A DNA stretch of 64,000 bases from positions 99,181-163,180 of the forward strand of contig WRIR01000003.1 of the NCBI GenBank assembly GCA_009782605.1. Direction: 5' to 3'. The first letter of the stretch is position 1; every line of letters starts with the position of its first letter. The notes beneath the pieces are model-generated. The model was given only the letters and a program-made list of their open reading frames with translations, searched no databases and was not told where the DNA came from. This stretch comes from Eggerthellaceae bacterium (GTDB taxonomy: Bacteria > Actinomycetota > Coriobacteriia > Coriobacteriales > Eggerthellaceae). The translations under genes were made by a program, and so were the position numbers. Below are positions 52,796-60,703 of the stretch, in pieces.

Positions 52796-53203
52796 ATGGC
52801 TGAGCATTCGCAAGACGGACTTCGTCCGGGCGTCGGAAGGGGCAACAAAGGCTGGGTGGCGGTTCGCATTGTGGCCGCCATCTACTTGCTGGTGTTGGTT
52901 TATATGTCACTCGCAGATTTCTTCGCGAATCCGGGAGGTGGGAGTAATGCGCCGTATATGGTACATCTTTTCTTTTGTTTGGTTTCCATAACCGGATGCA
53001 TCTTACTCATCCTGCGCGTGAAAATTGTCGGAATGCTGCTCGTCGCACTCGGCACGGTCGCTGCCGTTGTGTTTATCATGGCAAGCGGGATCAGCTTTGG
53101 TGACGTGGGGGCAGGCGACGGTCAATATGCCACGTATATCATCTTGTTAACGGTCGTACCTGCCCTCATTTTGGTGGGGCTAGCAGCCGTGGCCAAGAAG
53201 TAA
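52796..53203 (+). CDS. Small membrane protein, unknown function
   Basis: A 135-residue protein with four predicted helices (about 22-40, 53-72, 76-96, 112-132) after a charged 20-residue start. GGAG lies eight bases before ATG and a TATACT -10 box is at about 52752-52757. No family recognised. Confidence 0.65.
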   Translation: MAEHSQDGLRPGVGRGNKGWVAVRIVAAIYLLVLVYMSLADFFANPGGGSNAPYMVHLFFCLVSITGCILLILRVKIVGMLLVALGTVAAVVFIMASGISFGDVGAGDGQYATYIILLTVVPALILVGLAAVAKK

Positions 53204-53229
53204 AAGGCTATCACCTCACAGCAAGAATA

Positions 53230-53312
53230 GGATGACTTGTAGAGTGTGTCAAGAGACCCCACGACACCCAAGAGATACGACCCCACGACACCGACCCCAC
53301 GGCAGGAAATGT
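53230..53312. repeat. CACGACACC-type short repeats left of the DUF1801 gene
   Basis: CCCCACGACACC occurs twice about 25 bases apart, next to GTGTGTCAAGAGACC. Related GTGTCGTGGTGTCG and GACACGCGACCCCGGGACACC lie at 53763-53815 in the opposite orientation on the other side of the gene. Confidence 0.4.
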
Positions 53313-53327
53313 TGAGGTGGAGTTAAT

Positions 53328-53762
53328 ATGTGGAAATGTCCAAGTTGCGGCCGGGAATTCAAGAATGCAAACCAAAGCCATTATTGTGATGAAAAGCCAG
53401 CCAGTATAGATGCATATATAGCCGCTCAGGTTGAGGATGTGCAGCAAATTCTCATAAGAGTACGGGAGACTATCCGCGCTGCTGCACCTGATGCTGTCCA
53501 GAAAATGTCGTGGAATATGCCAACTTTTTGGCAGAACGAAAACCTCATCCACTTTGCTGCTCAGAAAAACCATCTCGGCATACACCCCGGTGCGATAGAA
53601 CGGCTGCCAGTCGACCTTGTAGCAAGGATTAATGCGTTTAAGGCTTCCAAAGGCACGATACAGATGCCATACGACAAGGTTGACTATGAACTGATAGCCG
53701 ATATCGTGAAATGGCGGGTGTCTTGTGGTGAGGGTAAGTCGTCAAGTAGGGGGGATGATTAG
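53328..53762 (+). CDS. DUF1801-family protein with N-terminal CxxC
   Basis: A 144-residue protein. The core (AAPDAVQKMSWNMPTFWQNENLIHFAAQKNHLGIHPG) is the DUF1801/YdhG-like fold, here with an extra N-terminal CPSCGREF zinc-type motif. The family is of uncertain role (iron chaperone-like or repair-linked in some reports). The gene is AT-richer than most of the window and lies between short inverted repeats, so recent arrival is likely. Confidence 0.75.
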   Translation: MWKCPSCGREFKNANQSHYCDEKPASIDAYIAAQVEDVQQILIRVRETIRAAAPDAVQKMSWNMPTFWQNENLIHFAAQKNHLGIHPGAIERLPVDLVARINAFKASKGTIQMPYDKVDYELIADIVKWRVSCGEGKSSSRGDD

Positions 53763-53815
53763 TGTCGTGGTGTCGACCCCGAGACACGCGACCCCGGGAC
53801 ACCCGCAGGACACAC
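53763..53815. repeat. GTGTCGTGG-type repeats right of the DUF1801 gene
   Basis: GTGTCGTGGTGTCG and GACACGCGACCCCGGGACACCC form a partner to the repeats at 53230-53312. Boundary and type are uncertain. Confidence 0.35.
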
Positions 53816-53866
53816 AAACGGATCATAAAAAGGTTTCATTCGCAGACCTCTTGTTTTTAATCAGCT

Positions 53867-55135
53867 TTAATTTTTCAGGCACCCAAGCGGTACAATCCAT
53901 ATGCCGTTTTTCATTTGAAAAGCATATTCCGTTCCGGTGAGTACCATGAGAAAAGACGGTTCATTCATTTTATCGGTATCAACGACATTTTTCAGCTTGA
54001 GAAGGTTGTCACACGCCTTGTCAACTTCCCCCGCGCCGAGTCTTACCTCGACAGCACCCCATCGCCCATCGCCAAGCTGAATGATGGCATCAATTTTAAG
54101 ACCGCTTTTGTCCCGGTAATGATACACGCTGCCGTCAATGCTTTCTGCATAAATCCGCAGATCATGAATGCACAACGATTCAAACAGCAACCCGAATGTA
54201 TTAAAATCTGATAGCAGTCTTTTAGTCGTTGCCCGCAAGGAAGCGGCCGCAATGGAGGGGTCGGTAAAATGCCGCTTTGCCGTGGTTCTCACTGCCGTCT
54301 TGGAGCGCAATTTTGCATTCCAAGCTGGCAAATCCTCTATGACAAATATTTTATTCAGTGCTTTCAGATAGCCGTCAATGGTTACATGGGAGAGCGGTTC
54401 GTCATTTTCGATTAAATCATTCACAAGCGTCGTGATTTTAGCTTCGCAGGAAATATGGCGGGAGATAGACCGTAAAAGTGCCTTGACCCGGTCGGGGGCT
54501 TTATCGACGCCGTCCGCTTTGGAAATATCTTCATTCGCTACCGCTTCAACATAGTCCAATGCAACGGTTAGGGCGATTTTTTCATCCGTTTGCTTGGCGA
54601 CAGCAGGCCAACCGCCGCGATTGATAAAAAAAGCATATTGTTCAACAGTAATGTTTGATTTCCCATCTGAGTCAGTTATGCCGCCAAAAAGGGCTTCGAG
54701 CGATATTTCCCCGTTTGAATCGCCCGTCTCATATAAAGACATCGTCCGCATTTTCATTCGTGCTATTCGCCCTGTCCCGGTGTGCATATCATCAGTACGG
54801 GTCGGATTGACCGAACCTGTCAAAATGAACTGCCCAACGGCGCGGCGCTTGTCAACGGCAAAACGCACGGCGTTCCACAGTTCTGGGGCAACTTGCCATT
54901 CATCAAGCAAGCGCGGCGTTTCGCCCTCCAACAACAAGGAAGGCTTTGACTGTGCGATCGCCTTGTTCATCGCCGCCTTGTCCGGATCTTGCATGTATAA
55001 AACGCTTCTAGCCAATTCTTCAGCCGAACTTGTCTTCCCGCACCATTTCGGTCCCTCAATAAGAACTGCTCCCTTTGCGCGTAAATATAGTTTTAGTTTT
55101 TCGTCCGAAATTCGGCTCAGATAATCTGGATTCAT
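53867..55135 (-). CDS. AAA ATPase with DUF4143 C-terminal domain
   Basis: A 422-residue protein: Walker A EGPKWCGKTSS (about 27-37), sensor-type LLDEWQVAPELWNAVRFAVD (about 76-95), ILTGSVNPT, then a DUF4143 domain with YRDKSGLKIDAII and GAVEVRLGAGEVDKA. Such ATPases are frequent in accessory DNA of anaerobes, function unresolved. Base composition is much richer in A and T than the surrounding core genes. Start at 55135 follows GGAGG. Confidence 0.85.
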   Translation of the reverse strand: MNPDYLSRISDEKLKLYLRAKGAVLIEGPKWCGKTSSAEELARSVLYMQDPDKAAMNKAIAQSKPSLLLEGETPRLLDEWQVAPELWNAVRFAVDKRRAVGQFILTGSVNPTRTDDMHTGTGRIARMKMRTMSLYETGDSNGEISLEALFGGITDSDGKSNITVEQYAFFINRGGWPAVAKQTDEKIALTVALDYVEAVANEDISKADGVDKAPDRVKALLRSISRHISCEAKITTLVNDLIENDEPLSHVTIDGYLKALNKIFVIEDLPAWNAKLRSKTAVRTTAKRHFTDPSIAAASLRATTKRLLSDFNTFGLLFESLCIHDLRIYAESIDGSVYHYRDKSGLKIDAIIQLGDGRWGAVEVRLGAGEVDKACDNLLKLKNVVDTDKMNEPSFLMVLTGTEYAFQMKNGIWIVPLGCLKN

Positions 55136-55276
55136 ATAAACCTCCATATGACCGCAGCTAAAGCGGTGCTACACGGCTATTGTAACAACCGCTTTATACT
55201 TTATCAAGAGTTTACTTTATATATTGGCAGTATTATGTTTTATGATTTAGCTTTAATTTACTTTCAGAAATGACGA

Positions 55277-55517
55277 CTTGCACTTCTCAGCTCGGTCAGT
55301 TCTCCTGCTCGGCGGCGTCGGCTGGCGATATGATGGCGTGGCCCCTCGGCAGCCTGGCAAAGGCATAGCCGTTCTCCTCCACCCAACCCGCAAGCTTCTC
55401 ACAGCCAGCATCGTAGCCGCCGTCAAAGGGGCCGGAGAACCGGAGTGTCGCAGCTTGCGGGATCCCCAGGTATTCTGTTGACCCCGCCTGCAAGCTCTTA
55501 GAACCCCGGCACCCCTA
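55277..55517 (-). pseudogene. GyrI-like (AraC effector-binding) domain fragment
   Basis: About 75 codons are open with no good start and carry the second half of a GyrI-like domain (GPFDGGYDAGCEKLAGWVEENGYAF, in part; ARLPRGHAIISP). It ends early at QEN-stop. The intact ending (QENWLTELQVPVEKL) is preserved in a second copy at 56664-56711; relative to that copy four bases are missing here, so the gene is frameshifted and truncated at both ends. Confidence 0.6.
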
Positions 55518-55730
55518 AACCATCGAATAACTCTCGCCTCAAGCTGGTTAGAACGGAGCCTGGAGACAAAAGAAGAGACAAGGAAGTGAGACTAAAGAGA
55601 CAAGACGGGACACACATTCTCTTCCTACTCACGTTCCCCAAGAATCACAAATTGCTACTTCTCGCCCTTTGTGCGATACCATGGTTAATCCCGGGATGGA
55701 CAGGAGGCAACGAAGGGCCGGTATACAGGC

Positions 55731-55952
55731 CTACCTGCGTGTCTCCTTTTCTTGGGCATCGCAATACGCCTGGGCACGTGCACTCAGTTCGCTTACACCC
55801 ACGTCGTCGAACCTTCCTTGCCGCCACTCTGTATAGTCGAACGGCTCCCGAATCACCAGCGTAATGAAACGCTCGGCCTCGACCATCCCAAGGCTATCGA
55901 CAAGAGCCTGCATTCCCTTGTTACGTAAAACAGCTTCTGCAACCATGATCAA
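55731..55952 (-). CDS. Small partner protein of PIN toxin (probable antitoxin)
   Basis: A 73-residue protein (ALVDSLGMVEAERFITLVIREPFDYTEWR) overlapping the PIN gene end by four bases (ATGA). From context it is the antitoxin or a modulator. The 213-base stretch 55518-55730 shows no gene. Confidence 0.7.
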   Translation of the reverse strand: MIMVAEAVLRNKGMQALVDSLGMVEAERFITLVIREPFDYTEWRQGRFDDVGVSELSARAQAYCDAQEKETRR

Positions 55953-56374
55953 TCCTGTTCTTCGACAAATCGTATAGGGCTGACGATTCTAATGCCCTCT
56001 ATTTGGGCACTGAGCAGTTTCCTGTCTGTCGTTATAAAGTAGTCACACTCGGCCTCGATCGCACAGGCAACATGCAACGCATCCATCGTCTTGATGCCTT
56101 TGGCAACCAATGACTCGGCGAGCCTCAAAACCGCCCTGTTCTCTTCGACACGAATCAGCGATAGGTTTTTCCAATTGGCGATGCTTTGACGCTTCATCGG
56201 GAACGGGTTTTGCGAATTCTCGTAATCCAGCACATATGACCAGACGAAATTGTATTTCTGCAGCAAGATTCTCTCCTGAATGAAGAGCTTGGCATCGGTT
56301 TCCAATTTGACCCGTAGTTGTGTTTGATCGTCAAACGGGCGATTGAAACAACAATTGTCTAAATAAAGCTTCAT
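55949..56374 (-). CDS. PIN-domain protein (putative toxin)
   Basis: A 141-residue PIN protein: YLDNCCFNRPFDDQ (Asp6), the KGIKTMDALHVACAIEAECDYFITTDRKLL segment with Asp residues of the active site (about 93-121, given in part). Distinct subfamily from the VapC at 24819. Downstream overlap with the 73-residue protein marks a toxin-antitoxin type pair. Confidence 0.8.
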   Translation of the reverse strand: MKLYLDNCCFNRPFDDQTQLRVKLETDAKLFIQERILLQKYNFVWSYVLDYENSQNPFPMKRQSIANWKNLSLIRVEENRAVLRLAESLVAKGIKTMDALHVACAIEAECDYFITTDRKLLSAQIEGIRIVSPIRFVEEQD

Positions 56375-56567
56375 GAAAGCTCCTTTTTAGAGAAGTATAG
56401 CATACTACTGTGCTGCCACGTACTCCCTCTTCTTGGCCATCACAATGGAGGCCTGTCATCCGTGCGACACTACCGTGTCGGCTAATGCGGACTATGGCGG
56501 CGCCCGGCAAAGCCACCCCCTGCGGCGAGCGCCAGAACCAGAATGTCTTTTGACGCACTCTGCCAAA

Positions 56568-56600
56568 GAGCACCCTCTGACAGAGTCGCAGAGGGTGCTC
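56568..56600 (-). terminator. Hairpin downstream of the FmdE-like gene
   Basis: Perfect 12-bp stem GAGCACCCTCTG / CAGAGGGTGCTC, 9-base loop, followed on the minus strand by CTTTGG (short T run). The rest of 56375-56663 contains no credible gene. Confidence 0.6.
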
Positions 56601-56663
56601 GCTTCTGCTGCAAGCCACTCAGGCTCGATGGAAAAGTGAGGGGCTGCCCGGGCTTTTCAGCTG

Positions 56664-56711
56664 CTAGAGCTTCTCGACCGGCACTTGGAGCTCGGTCAGC
56701 CAGTTCTCTTG
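56664..56711 (-). pseudogene. Fossil C-terminal tail of a GyrI-like gene behind the fmdE-like stop
   Basis: Directly after the TAG of the FmdE-like gene, in the same frame, the DNA reads QENWLTELQVPVEKL then TAG. This is the standard ending of GyrI-like effector-binding proteins and matches, with small changes, the DNA at 55283-55320. It shows that a recombination joined the cluster end to a GyrI-like gene tail. Confidence 0.6.
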
Positions 56712-57266
56712 CTAGGCGTCCTCTCCTGTGTCGTAGTAGGCGCCCTCGGCGCAGGCCTTGCAGAGGGCGGTGCCGTCGCGCACGACCTGCCGGCCGTCGG
56801 TGACTTCCTCTTTGCAGGCGGGGCAGGTCATCCTGTCGAGCGGCTTGCCCGGCAGGTCCTCTGGGCGGTAGTGGACCTTGACGGCGGTGAACTCGAACAT
56901 CTCCTCATCAGGGATCGCGTTGAAGAACTCGACCAGGTCCGCGCCCTCGGGGGCCGCGAAATAGCGTGTCGTGCGAACCCGCACGGCCTTGCCTGTCTGG
57001 GTGTTCAAGAAGGTGGCGGCCGACTTCCCGTAGTCCATCCACTTCAGGTTCCGCTTGCCCAGCTTGCAGTTCGTCACCGTGCCGATGGCGTCGGTGAGGC
57101 AGCGGTCGCACTCCACGTAGACAACAAGGTCGCGGAAGGCCTTCGGGTCGTCTATCCCCAGGGCCCCCAGCCCCGCCCGCGCCATCCGGACGCCGAGGAT
57201 CTGCCCGCCGCACAGGTGTCCGTGGTACTCCGTCGCCTCTTGCAGGTCTTCCATAAAGGTCCTCAT
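56712..57266 (-). CDS. FmdE/FwdE-family metal-binding protein
   Basis: A 184-residue protein: the FmdE domain with YHGHLCGGQILGVRMA (about 14-29) and VECDRCLTDAIGTVTNC (about 50-66), and a C-terminal zinc ribbon (CPACKE...CKAC). FmdE was named for formylmethanofuran dehydrogenase, but stand-alone forms are widespread beside Mo/W or Fe transport genes. Start at 57266 follows AAAAGGAG. It has its own AT-rich promoter, 210 bases after the importer ATPase. It is most probably a metal- or pterin-handling protein. Confidence 0.82.
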   Translation of the reverse strand: MRTFMEDLQEATEYHGHLCGGQILGVRMARAGLGALGIDDPKAFRDLVVYVECDRCLTDAIGTVTNCKLGKRNLKWMDYGKSAATFLNTQTGKAVRVRTTRYFAAPEGADLVEFFNAIPDEEMFEFTAVKVHYRPEDLPGKPLDRMTCPACKEEVTDGRQVVRDGTALCKACAEGAYYDTGEDA

Positions 57267-57283
57267 ACAAATCTCCTTTTCGT

Positions 57284-57328
57284 TTCCTTGGGCCGCCCTT
57301 CCTTGGGCCGCCCTTCCTTGGGCCGCCT
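57284..57328. repeat. 15-bp x 3 tandem repeat in the fmdE-like leader
   Basis: TTCCTTGGGCCGCCC repeated at 57284, 57299 and 57314 (last base changed in the third copy), between the promoter and the start codon. As mRNA it would be three GGGCGGCCCAAGGAA units. Confidence 0.9.
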
Positions 57329-57355
57329 CCAAGGCTTTGTCAATCCTGTTCAAAT

Positions 57356-57380
57356 ATATTATTCTTATATAAATATAATA
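57356..57380 (-). promoter_or_regulatory. AT-rich promoter/operator of the fmdE-like gene
   Basis: TATTAT (57358-57363) and ATAATA (57375-57380) form a dyad around TCTTATATAAAT. The core TATTCTT-T-TA resembles the site at 61691-61709 ahead of the radical SAM gene. Confidence 0.45.
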
Positions 57381-57476
57381 CCAGAAAGCGGGGCAGGGTC
57401 AATCCTCGGCTTCTCCTTGTGCCCCGAAAGCCCCATCCGGCATCCTTTGCCAGAAGGCCCGCCCTCGTTGCCGCCC

Positions 57477-58292
57477 TCATTGCCGCGCTCCCTGGCGGCC
57501 GACCTTGCAGTTGCATTTCGGGAGCGTCCTGCAGGTGATGAGGTCCTTGCCTTCGTGGGTGAAGGCCCGTATCAGCACGTCGATGTCGTATGTGTCGTGC
57601 AGGCGCTCCTCGGTAAGGATGTCCTTGTAGCTGCCGCAGAGGTATTCCCCGCTGCCCTGCAGCAAGACCACCTGCGACTCAAGGATAAAGGCCTGCTCGG
57701 GGTTGTGCGTCGTCATGACGATGCCGATGCCGTCCTGGGCAAGGCCGAGGATGCATTCCAGCACCTTGGTCTGGTTGCCGTAGTCGAGGTTGGCCGTCGG
57801 CTCGTCCATGACAAGGTAGCGCGGCCGCTGGGCCAGGGCCCGGGCGACAAAGGCAAGCTGCAGCTCCCCGCCGCTGATGCCGGTGCAGGACTTCGCCGCA
57901 AGGTGCTCGATGCCCAGAAGGCACATGACCCCGTGGACGATCTCCCGGTCCTCGGGCCCCGGCTGCTGCAAGAGCCCCAAATGCGGCGCCCGGCCCATGA
58001 GGATGAACTCTTCCACAGGGTAGGAGAAGGGGACGACCTGCGACTGGGGGACGTAGGCCAGCAGCCGCACGGTCTCCTTGCGCGAGAGCGACGAGGCCTT
58101 CGTGCCGTCGATGCTGACGGAGCCTGACTGGGGCTTCAGGAATCCGAGCATCGTCTTGAACAGGGTGGTCTTCCCGATGCCGTTGGGGCCGAGGATGCTG
58201 AGCACCTTGCCGGCCTCGAAGTCGAAGCTCAACCCGCTTATGACCGCCTCTCCCCCATAGCCGCAGCTGAGGTTTTCCACCGAAAGCGCCAT
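57477..58292 (-). CDS. ABC importer ATP-binding protein, FecE/BtuD-like
   Basis: A 271-residue ATPase: Walker A LGPNGIGKTT (about 34-43), signature ISGGELQLAF (about 139-148), Walker B YLVMDEPTANLD (about 160-171). The C-terminal 20 residues contain a CRTLPKCNCKVG Cys cluster, unusual for the family and possibly metal-binding. Starts one base into the permease stop (TGATG). Confidence 0.9.
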   Translation of the reverse strand: MALSVENLSCGYGGEAVISGLSFDFEAGKVLSILGPNGIGKTTLFKTMLGFLKPQSGSVSIDGTKASSLSRKETVRLLAYVPQSQVVPFSYPVEEFILMGRAPHLGLLQQPGPEDREIVHGVMCLLGIEHLAAKSCTGISGGELQLAFVARALAQRPRYLVMDEPTANLDYGNQTKVLECILGLAQDGIGIVMTTHNPEQAFILESQVVLLQGSGEYLCGSYKDILTEERLHDTYDIDVLIRAFTHEGKDLITCRTLPKCNCKVGRQGARQ

Positions 58293-59371
58293 CAGTCCCA
58301 CCCGCCTTTGTAGCGGAGCAAGAGCATGATGAAGACCGGCGCCCCGACCAAGGCGGTCAGGATCCCGATGGGTATCTCCATGGCGAAGAGCCCGCGTGCG
58401 ATATTGTCCATGAGGACCAGGTAGGCCGCCCCGCCGAGGAAGGAGGCGGGCAGGAGCCACCGGTGGTCGGGCCCCACCAGCATCCTCATGAAGTGCGGGA
58501 TGACCAGCCCGACCCAGGCGATCAGGCCGCCGACGGCCACGCTCACGGCGGTGATCAGGGTTGCGAGCACGATGACGACGCCGCGGATGCGGTTCGTGTT
58601 CAGGCCGAGCGACTGCGCCTCGTCGTCCTTGAGGGCGAGCAGGTTGATGCGCCACCGCAGGAGGTAGAGCGTGGTGACCCCGACGCTGATCGGGGCGGCG
58701 AGCACGAGGACCGACCTCCAGGTGACGGATGAGAGGCCCCCCATGAGGAAGAACGTGATCCCCGGGAGCTGGCTGTAGGGGTCGGCGACGAGCTTGGTGA
58801 TGGAGGTGCAGCTTTGGAACAGCGCGCCTATGACCACGCCGGCAAGCACGAGGACCGTGATGCCCGGGGTCCCCCTGCCGACCGACAGCGAGATGAGGTA
58901 GGTCAGCGTCACGGCGACGAGGCCCATGAGGAAGGCCGAGCCCGTGATGACAGCCACAGGTGCCGCGAAGAGCATGGCGCAGGCAGCCCCGAAGCCGGCC
59001 CCGGCAGAGGCGCCCAAGAGGTCGGGCGATACCATCGGGTTGCGGAACATACCCTGGAACGCAGCCCCGGCGACCGCAAGGGCCCCGCCTATGAGGAGGG
59101 CGCCGAGGATGCGGGGCATGCGCATCATGAAAAGCACCCGCTCCTCGTTGCTCATGGCCACGGAGTCGACGCCCCCTGCCTCAGCGATGCGGCCGACGAG
59201 CTCGGGGAGCGAGCCTAAGGTAGAGACCAGCTGGGGGATGCCGATGCTGTAGCGACCGACGACCAGCGAGGCGGCTACCGAAAGGAGCAGGGCGAGGCAC
59301 AGCAGGGGCAGCATGAGCCGCGCACGCCTGGTCTGCGCCTCGCTTTGTGTGGGCGGGTGGTTACGGCTCAC
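58292..59371 (-). CDS. ABC importer permease, FecCD/BtuC family
   Basis: A 359-residue permease starting at GTG, with about ten helices and the family motifs RMPRILGALLIGGALAVAG (about 88-106), SPDLLGASAGAGFG and IAWVGLVIPH (about 290-299). This class moves siderophores, haem, cobalamin or metal chelates. Confidence 0.92.
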   Translation of the reverse strand: MSRNHPPTQSEAQTRRARLMLPLLCLALLLSVAASLVVGRYSIGIPQLVSTLGSLPELVGRIAEAGGVDSVAMSNEERVLFMMRMPRILGALLIGGALAVAGAAFQGMFRNPMVSPDLLGASAGAGFGAACAMLFAAPVAVITGSAFLMGLVAVTLTYLISLSVGRGTPGITVLVLAGVVIGALFQSCTSITKLVADPYSQLPGITFFLMGGLSSVTWRSVLVLAAPISVGVTTLYLLRWRINLLALKDDEAQSLGLNTNRIRGVVIVLATLITAVSVAVGGLIAWVGLVIPHFMRMLVGPDHRWLLPASFLGGAAYLVLMDNIARGLFAMEIPIGILTALVGAPVFIMLLLRYKGGWD

Positions 59372-59403
59372 GGTCGGCCAGCCTCATGTCCTCTGCCCAG
59401 CCC

Positions 59404-60648
59404 CTAAACGGGGTCCTCGTGGTTGAGTATGCGGGTTGCCTGCTCGTCGCTCAGGTCAAAGAAGAAGAACTGCCGGTAGAAGTCGATAAGCATCTCCTTA
59501 AGGTCGACGTCCTCGAACAGGTCGGGATGGATCGTCTTGGCGATGTAGACCAGGTAGAGTATCTTCTGGACGCCGGAGTCCCAGAAGAACACGCCGGTCG
59601 GCGTCGCGTAGACCTGGCCGTTCTTCACCGCAGGCACGTTGTTCAGATCCCCCGCCGCCAGCGCCTCTGTGATGGCGTCCTCCGCCGAGGCGTTGCCCGA
59701 CGAGCCGGCATGGTCGACGAAGATGAAGTCGGGGTTCCATGCCATGACCTGCTCGGCAGTAACCTCGGTATTCTGGCCCGCATCGAGGTCGAGGCTCGCC
59801 AGCACGCCGCCGGCAGCGTCGATGACCTCGACCATGTCGGACTTCTTGCCGTAGGCGTGCAGCAGGTCGGTGTAGGCGAGGTAGACCCGGGGCCGCTCGC
59901 CGACATTGGCCGTGCGGCCCTTCACCATGGCAAGGGTGTCGTCGAAGTAGCGCGCGTAGGCATCGGCCTGGCTGTGGGCCTTCTCGTCGTTGAAGATGTC
60001 GGCATACAGCTTGATGGTGCCAACGATGTCGCGGAACTTCCCGGTGCCGGCCGAGGGGACGGCGGCCAGGCCGGCGTTGGTGATGGCCTCGGCCTGCTGG
60101 GGGTTGGGGAAGCAGAAGACAAGCTGCACTCCCTGGGCCACAAGGTCCTCGACGTTAAGGTCGCTGTGGGCGTTCGGGATGCCCGGAACCTCGTTGAGGT
60201 ACTGGTAGATGACGTTCGACCAGGGCCAGCCGCCTATGTGGAAGTCGCCGTTGCAGACGATGCGGTCCTCCGCGCCCACGACGACGACCCGCTCATAGGA
60301 CGGCCCGAAGATAGCCGCCACCTGGGTGACCTCGTAGGGGATCGTGATGGCCGTGCCGTCCAGGTTGGTCACCGTGCGCGTCTCGGGCAGGGCGGGCGGG
60401 TCTTGGCCGGGGCCGTCGGCCGCACCCTCCCCCGCATCCTCCCCCGCCGCCGGCTCGTCCTTCTTGCTGCAGGCGACAAGCCACGAGCTTCCCGCGATGG
60501 CGACCGCGGCAAAACCGCCGAGCTTCAAGAAGCTGCGCCGCGACAGGGCCGTCGGGCTGTCGTCCCCCGAGCCGTCCGGGCCGCCAAGGCCGTCCGGGCC
60601 GCCAAAGCCGTCCGCGCCCTCGTATAGGTCAATCCTCTTTTCCGCCAT
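59404..60648 (-). CDS. Periplasmic-type binding lipoprotein with Tat signal (FecB/BtuF-like)
   Basis: A 414-residue protein. Before the signal is a Gly/Pro/Asp-rich stretch with six-residue repeats (GGPDGL), coded by an 18-bp tandem repeat (60571-60606). Then SRRSFLK (about 36-42) and a lipobox WLVAC (Cys60). The rest is the TroA-like chelate-binding fold (VVVVGAEDRIV, LNVEDLVAQGVQLVF). Tat export of a binding lipoprotein suggests folding or cofactor capture before export. 32 bases upstream of the permease. Confidence 0.88.
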   Translation of the reverse strand: MAEKRIDLYEGADGFGGPDGLGGPDGSGDDSPTALSRRSFLKLGGFAAVAIAGSSWLVACSKKDEPAAGEDAGEGAADGPGQDPPALPETRTVTNLDGTAITIPYEVTQVAAIFGPSYERVVVVGAEDRIVCNGDFHIGGWPWSNVIYQYLNEVPGIPNAHSDLNVEDLVAQGVQLVFCFPNPQQAEAITNAGLAAVPSAGTGKFRDIVGTIKLYADIFNDEKAHSQADAYARYFDDTLAMVKGRTANVGERPRVYLAYTDLLHAYGKKSDMVEVIDAAGGVLASLDLDAGQNTEVTAEQVMAWNPDFIFVDHAGSSGNASAEDAITEALAAGDLNNVPAVKNGQVYATPTGVFFWDSGVQKILYLVYIAKTIHPDLFEDVDLKEMLIDFYRQFFFFDLSDEQATRILNHEDPV

Positions 60649-60703
60649 GGATACCTTCCTTCCCTCTTCTTTCTTTGTCTATCTTTGCATTCAAGGCTTT
60701 TGC

